Source: Ectopseudomonas chengduensis (GTDB lineage Bacteria; Pseudomonadota; Gammaproteobacteria; Pseudomonadales; Pseudomonadaceae). Taken from it: a DNA stretch of 64,000 nucleotides. The notes under the pieces were generated by a model. The model was not told where the DNA came from, searched no databases, and worked only from the letters and a program-made list of their open reading frames with translations. The DNA lies in assembly GCF_900102635.1 (NCBI RefSeq), contig NZ_FMZQ01000001.1, positions 310,001 to 374,000 of the forward strand. The letters run 5' to 3'. Made by a program: the position numbers and the translations under genes. Shown here piece after piece: positions 61,260-64,000 of this stretch (within the stretch, counting starts at the first letter, position 1; every line of letters begins with the position of its first letter).

Positions 61260-61907
61260 TTATTCCTCGGCGCTTTCCTCATCCTCTTCCGGCAACAGAT
61301 CCAGCCAACCTGCCAGCACCATCTGCGCCTCTTCCACGCCCATGCGCTTAGGCGCCGAGAACAGCTGGATGCTGATGGCCTCGCCCCACTGCTTGTGAAT
61401 TTCCTGGCGCACCTTGAGCAAGGTGGTCTTCGCTGCGCCGAAAGCCAGTTTGTCGGCCTTGGTCAGCAGGATATGCAGCGGCATGCCACTGGCTACCGAC
61501 CAGTCCAGCATCATGCAGTCGAACTCGGTCAGCGGATGGCGGATATCCATCATCAACACCAGGCCGCTCAAACTCTCGCGGCTGCCCAGATACGCTTCCA
61601 GATGTTTCTGCCAGTGCTGTTTGAGCGGGATCGGTACCTTGGCATAACCGTAGCCGGGCAGGTCGACCAGGCGACGCTCGTCGTCCAGGCGGAAGAAATT
61701 GAGCAACTGCGTGCGTCCCGGTGTTTTCGAGGTGCGCGCCAGGCTGGCGTGAGTGAGGGTATTGAGCGCGCTCGACTTGCCAGCGTTGGAGCGGCCGGCG
61801 AAGGCCACCTCCAGGCCGCTGTCCTCGGGGCACTGATCGACCTTGGCGGCGCTGATGAGGAAGCTGGCCTGCTGGCACAGACCGATGATGGGATTTTTCG
61901 GGAGCAT
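61260..61907 (-). CDS. engB: Ribosome biogenesis GTPase EngB/YihA
   Basis: A 215-residue GTPase for 50S subunit assembly. G motifs: G1 [16 protein letters not shown] (about 37-50), G3 DLPGYGYA, G4 LLTKADKL; switch segment [14 protein letters not shown] 61907 begins [17 protein letters not shown]; the longer frame upstream overlaps the cytochrome promoter region. The acidic C-terminus ([10 protein letters not shown]) is common in pseudomonads. Divergent from the cytochrome c5 gene. Confidence 0.95.
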   Translation of the reverse strand: MLPKNPIIGLCQQASFLISAAKVDQCPEDSGLEVAFAGRSNAGKSSALNTLTHASLARTSKTPGRTQLLNFFRLDDERRLVDLPGYGYAKVPIPLKQHWQKHLEAYLGSRESLSGLVLMMDIRHPLTEFDCMMLDWSVASGMPLHILLTKADKLAFGAAKTTLLKVRQEIHKQWGEAISIQLFSAPKRMGVEEAQMVLAGWLDLLPEEDEESAEE

Positions 61908-62031
61908 GGGGGTATCCGGTGGATGCCTCGATTCCTGTTCAGTGGTTCGAGGGCTTGCGACATTTCCGCGCACCTGCTGCGCCCCAGAGGGGGCGGCAGG
62001 GGGCGTCGTTTCCGTTTCAGTGTTGCCAGTA

Positions 62032-62037
62032 TATAAT
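62032..62037 (+). promoter_or_regulatory. -10 element upstream of the cytochrome c5 gene
   Basis: Exact TATAAT, 113 bases before the ATG at 62151; the -35 (TTTCCG at 62009-62014, 17-base spacing) is poor. Confidence 0.5.
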
Positions 62038-62150
62038 GCCGCAGATTTTGTGTGCGCTTTGTCCCACCCGCAGGAACCCAATTGCCGGGAGCGATTAAAT
62101 CTCTGCTCGATAGAAAGCAGGACGTTCCCAACCCTGATGAGGTTGATCTG

Positions 62151-62441
62151 ATGAAGAAAATGCTGCTTGCTGCTGCCGTTATGATGTTGTCGTTCAACGG
62201 CTATGCTGCTCAGGATCCGCAAGCTGTGTATGACCGTTCCTGTGGTGTATGCCACAACGGCCAGATTCCCACGGCGCCCAAGAAGGGCGACAAGGCCGCA
62301 TGGGAGCCGCGTCTGGCCAAGGGCATGGATACACTGGTGCAGAGCGTTACCAATGGTTTGAATGCCATGCCGCCGCGCGGCCTGTGCATGGACTGCTCGG
62401 CCGAGGATTACCAGGCGGTCATCAAGCTGATGACCGAGTGA
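62151..62441 (+). CDS. Cytochrome c5-type monoheme protein
   Basis: A 96-residue periplasmic cytochrome: signal peptide ([16 protein letters not shown]), heme site CGVCH near residue 33 and distal Met in LNAMPPRG, with the extra CMDC pair near the end typical of cytochrome c5. Carries electrons to terminal oxidases. Immediately upstream of cytochrome c4, as in P. aeruginosa PA5491-PA5490. Confidence 0.9.
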   Translation: MKKMLLAAAVMMLSFNGYAAQDPQAVYDRSCGVCHNGQIPTAPKKGDKAAWEPRLAKGMDTLVQSVTNGLNAMPPRGLCMDCSAEDYQAVIKLMTE

Positions 62442-62491
62442 GTAAGCCCGCTCGATAACCCTTTCTCTCTTAGCCGTAATTGGATTAGCTG

Positions 62492-63097
62492 ATGAACAAA
62501 GTACTCGTGAGTCTGCTGTTGACCCTGGGCCTCACTGGCGTGGCACAGGCTGCTGGCGATGCCGAAGCCGGTCAGGGCAAAGTCGCTGTCTGTGGTGCCT
62601 GTCATGGCGCCGATGGCAACAGCCCTGCACCAAACTTCCCCAAGCTGGCCGGTCAGGGCGAGCGTTACTTGCTCAAGCAGCTGCACGACATCAAGTCCGG
62701 TGCCCGTCCGGTGGTCGAAATGACCGGCATGCTGGACAACCTCAGCGAACAGGACATGGCTGACATCGCCGCTTACTTCTCCAGCCAGAAGATGAGCGTT
62801 GGTGCCGCCGATCCCAAGTTGGTCGAGCGTGGTGAAGCACTGTTCCGTGGCGGCAAGCTGGAAGAGGGCATGCCGTCCTGCATCGGTTGCCATTCGCCCA
62901 ACGGCGCTGGCCTGGCCGCTGCCGGCTTCCCGCACCTGGGCGGCCAGCACGCTCAGTACGTGGCCAAGCAGCTGACCGACTTCCGCGAAGGCAATCGCAC
63001 CAACGACGGCGACGCGATGATCATGCGCGCCATCGCTGCCAAACTGAGCAACAAGGATATCGAAGCTGTATCCAGCTTCATCCAGGGCCTGCACTGA
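62492..63097 (+). CDS. cc4: Cytochrome c4 (diheme)
   Basis: A 201-residue periplasmic diheme cytochrome with a signal peptide ([17 protein letters not shown]). Two homologous halves carry CGACH (about residue 34) and CIGCH (about 131), with distal Met in [10 protein letters not shown] and in DAMIMRAI. It donates electrons to cytochrome oxidases including the cbb3 and caa3 types. 50 bases after the c5 gene, ends at a strong terminator. Confidence 0.94.
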   Translation: MNKVLVSLLLTLGLTGVAQAAGDAEAGQGKVAVCGACHGADGNSPAPNFPKLAGQGERYLLKQLHDIKSGARPVVEMTGMLDNLSEQDMADIAAYFSSQKMSVGAADPKLVERGEALFRGGKLEEGMPSCIGCHSPNGAGLAAAGFPHLGGQHAQYVAKQLTDFREGNRTNDGDAMIMRAIAAKLSNKDIEAVSSFIQGLH

Positions 63098-63123
63098 CGG
63101 ACCATCGTTGCTTTTGGCAAGAC

Positions 63124-63149
63124 AAAGGGTGGCTACGGCCACCCTTTTT
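63124..63149 (+). terminator. Rho-independent terminator of cytochrome c4
   Basis: AAAGGGTGGC and GCCACCCTTT with loop TACG and trailing T residues, 27 bases after the stop. Confidence 0.9.
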
Positions 63150-63247
63150 CATTTGCGCCGCGGCTACAATGGCCGGAACCTGCCTCGTGTCGTCCGGTCT
63201 TACTAGCGATTCGCCACGAGGCGATGCCTACTACCAAGGAGTACCCC

Positions 63248-63874
63248 ATGCGTAACCTGATTCTCGGCGCCGCTCTGGCCCTCAGCAGTCTGTTCGGTAT
63301 CACTGCTCATGCCGAGCCGGTGGCTGGCCAGCAGTACGTCGAGCTGAAGAGCCCGGTGCCGGTGTCCAAGCCTGGCAAGGTCGAAGTGGTGGAGCTGTTC
63401 TGGTACGGCTGCCCGCACTGCTATCAGTTCGAAGCGACTCTCAACCCCTGGGTCGAGAAGCTGCCGGAAGACGTCAACTTCGTCCGCGTGCCGGCGCTGT
63501 TCGGTGGCATCTGGAACGTGCATGGTCAGGCGTTCATCACCCTGGAAAGCATGAAGGTCGAGCACAAGGTGCATGACGCCGTGTTCAACGCCATCCACCA
63601 GGAGAAGAAGAAGCTGGCTTCGGCCGAAGAGTTTGCCGATTTTGTCGCCACCCAGGGCGTTGATCGTGATGCCTTCCTCAAGACCTTCAACTCCTTCGCC
63701 GTCAAAGGCCAGATGGAAAAGGCCAAGAAACTGGCCATGGCCTACCAGATCACTGGCGTACCGGTGATGGTTGTCGGTGGCAAGTATCGCTTCGACCTGG
63801 GCTCGGCCGGTGGCCCACAGCAGACCCTGCAGGTCGCTGACCACCTGATCGCCAAGGAGCGCGAGGCGCTTTAA
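63248..63874 (+). CDS. dsbA: Thiol:disulfide interchange protein DsbA
   Basis: A 208-residue periplasmic oxidase that introduces disulfides into exported proteins. Signal peptide (LILGAALALSSLFGITAHA), active site Cys55-Pro-His-Cys58 in FWYGCPHCYQFE, and the cis-Pro loop TGVPVMVV. ATG 63248 follows AAGGAG. The same neighbour of cytochrome c4 as in P. aeruginosa (PA5489). Confidence 0.96.
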   Translation: MRNLILGAALALSSLFGITAHAEPVAGQQYVELKSPVPVSKPGKVEVVELFWYGCPHCYQFEATLNPWVEKLPEDVNFVRVPALFGGIWNVHGQAFITLESMKVEHKVHDAVFNAIHQEKKKLASAEEFADFVATQGVDRDAFLKTFNSFAVKGQMEKAKKLAMAYQITGVPVMVVGGKYRFDLGSAGGPQQTLQVADHLIAKEREAL

Positions 63875-63893
63875 GCGGCCGCAGGCGCGAAGC

Positions 63894-64000
63894 ATGCTGC
63901 GCCGCTGGCGAAAGACACGTGCGGTTGGTCTGTGCGATCCACAGATCAACCCGCACTGCTCGCCCGAGAGCGACTGGCCAGCCGACGGCCTGTTGCGTCT
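63894..64000 (+). CDS. Endonuclease/exonuclease/phosphatase family protein (3' end missing)
   Basis: The frame from ATG 63894 stays open to the window edge and encodes MLRRWRKTRAVGLCDPQINP and onward (35 codons). This resembles the N-terminus I recall for the P. aeruginosa gene after dsbA (PA5488, endonuclease/exonuclease/phosphatase fold). Only the pre-domain tail is visible, so the assignment rests mainly on conserved gene order. Confidence 0.6.
   Translation, partial: MLRRWRKTRAVGLCDPQINPHCSPESDWPADGLLR

Overview
The window is a GC-rich bacterial chromosome segment that reads as Pseudomonas, most likely near the P. mendocina/oleovorans/alcaligenes group. This is a judgement from gene order, not a database match. 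The landmarks are an icmF2-stp1-stk1 block as in the P. aeruginosa H2 type VI cluster, purEK next to adhA, a caa3 cytochrome oxidase operon followed by heme A and assembly genes, and thrB-DUF2782-polA-(ErsA sRNA)-engB-cytochrome c5-cytochrome c4-dsbA. No rRNA, tRNA, CRISPR array, transposase or prophage was seen.

Layout. 1-11.3 kb: the end of a type VI secretion cluster (tssM 3' part, PP2C phosphatase, Ser/Thr kinase, VgrG), then a lipoprotein, a 1005-residue multidomain cell-wall hydrolase that looks like the VgrG cargo, and an exported TPR protein overlapping its stop codon (immunity candidate). 11.3-13.5 kb: small envelope proteins and a periplasmic binding protein. 13.5-19.5 kb: purK, purE with a terminator-like leader hairpin, adhA, an exported protein, a lipoprotein and an AraC-type regulator. 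19.6-24 kb: a reverse-strand operon of PepSY-like protein, BNR/sialidase-like protein, membrane protein and LtaS-like sulfatase, with a PmrA-type box upstream. 24-30.5 kb: acetylpolyamine amidohydrolase with a polyamine-binding protein, a HypT-like LysR regulator divergent from aspA, and a dicarboxylate/amino-acid symporter. 30.5-34.2 kb: a MITE-like element, a MocR regulator, and a divergent PaiB-like/GNAT/GNAT operon. 34.2-47.7 kb: nitrogen and amino-acid genes (AgcS symporter, asparaginase, GNAT, Lrp-type regulator, a TRAP-TSUP-GGT-family operon behind a consensus sigma-54 promoter, RidA-type protein, glutaminase, AEC transporter). 47.7-56.6 kb: coxB-coxA-ctaG-coxC, DUF2909, SURF1, a hypothetical protein, ctaA, ctaB, and SCO1/SenC. 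56.7-64 kb: thrB, DUF2782, polA, ErsA-like sRNA, engB, two cytochromes c, dsbA and the start of an endonuclease/exonuclease/phosphatase gene.

How the genes fit together. The first block builds, regulates and arms a contractile secretion machine against rival cell walls. The middle is dominated by scavenging of amide nitrogen, amino acids, polyamines and organic acids, with dedicated regulators and uptake systems. The cox block is a complete aerobic terminal oxidase with heme A synthesis and copper delivery, preceded by a promoter whose -10 matches the stationary-phase (RpoS) form. Several intergenic repeat families (REP-like pairs, GTAGGGTG-type palindromes, a MITE-like unit) separate the operons. 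The least-explained parts are the VgrG cargo cassette, the PepSY/sialidase/sulfatase operon, the sigma-54 TRAP/GGT operon and the purE leader.
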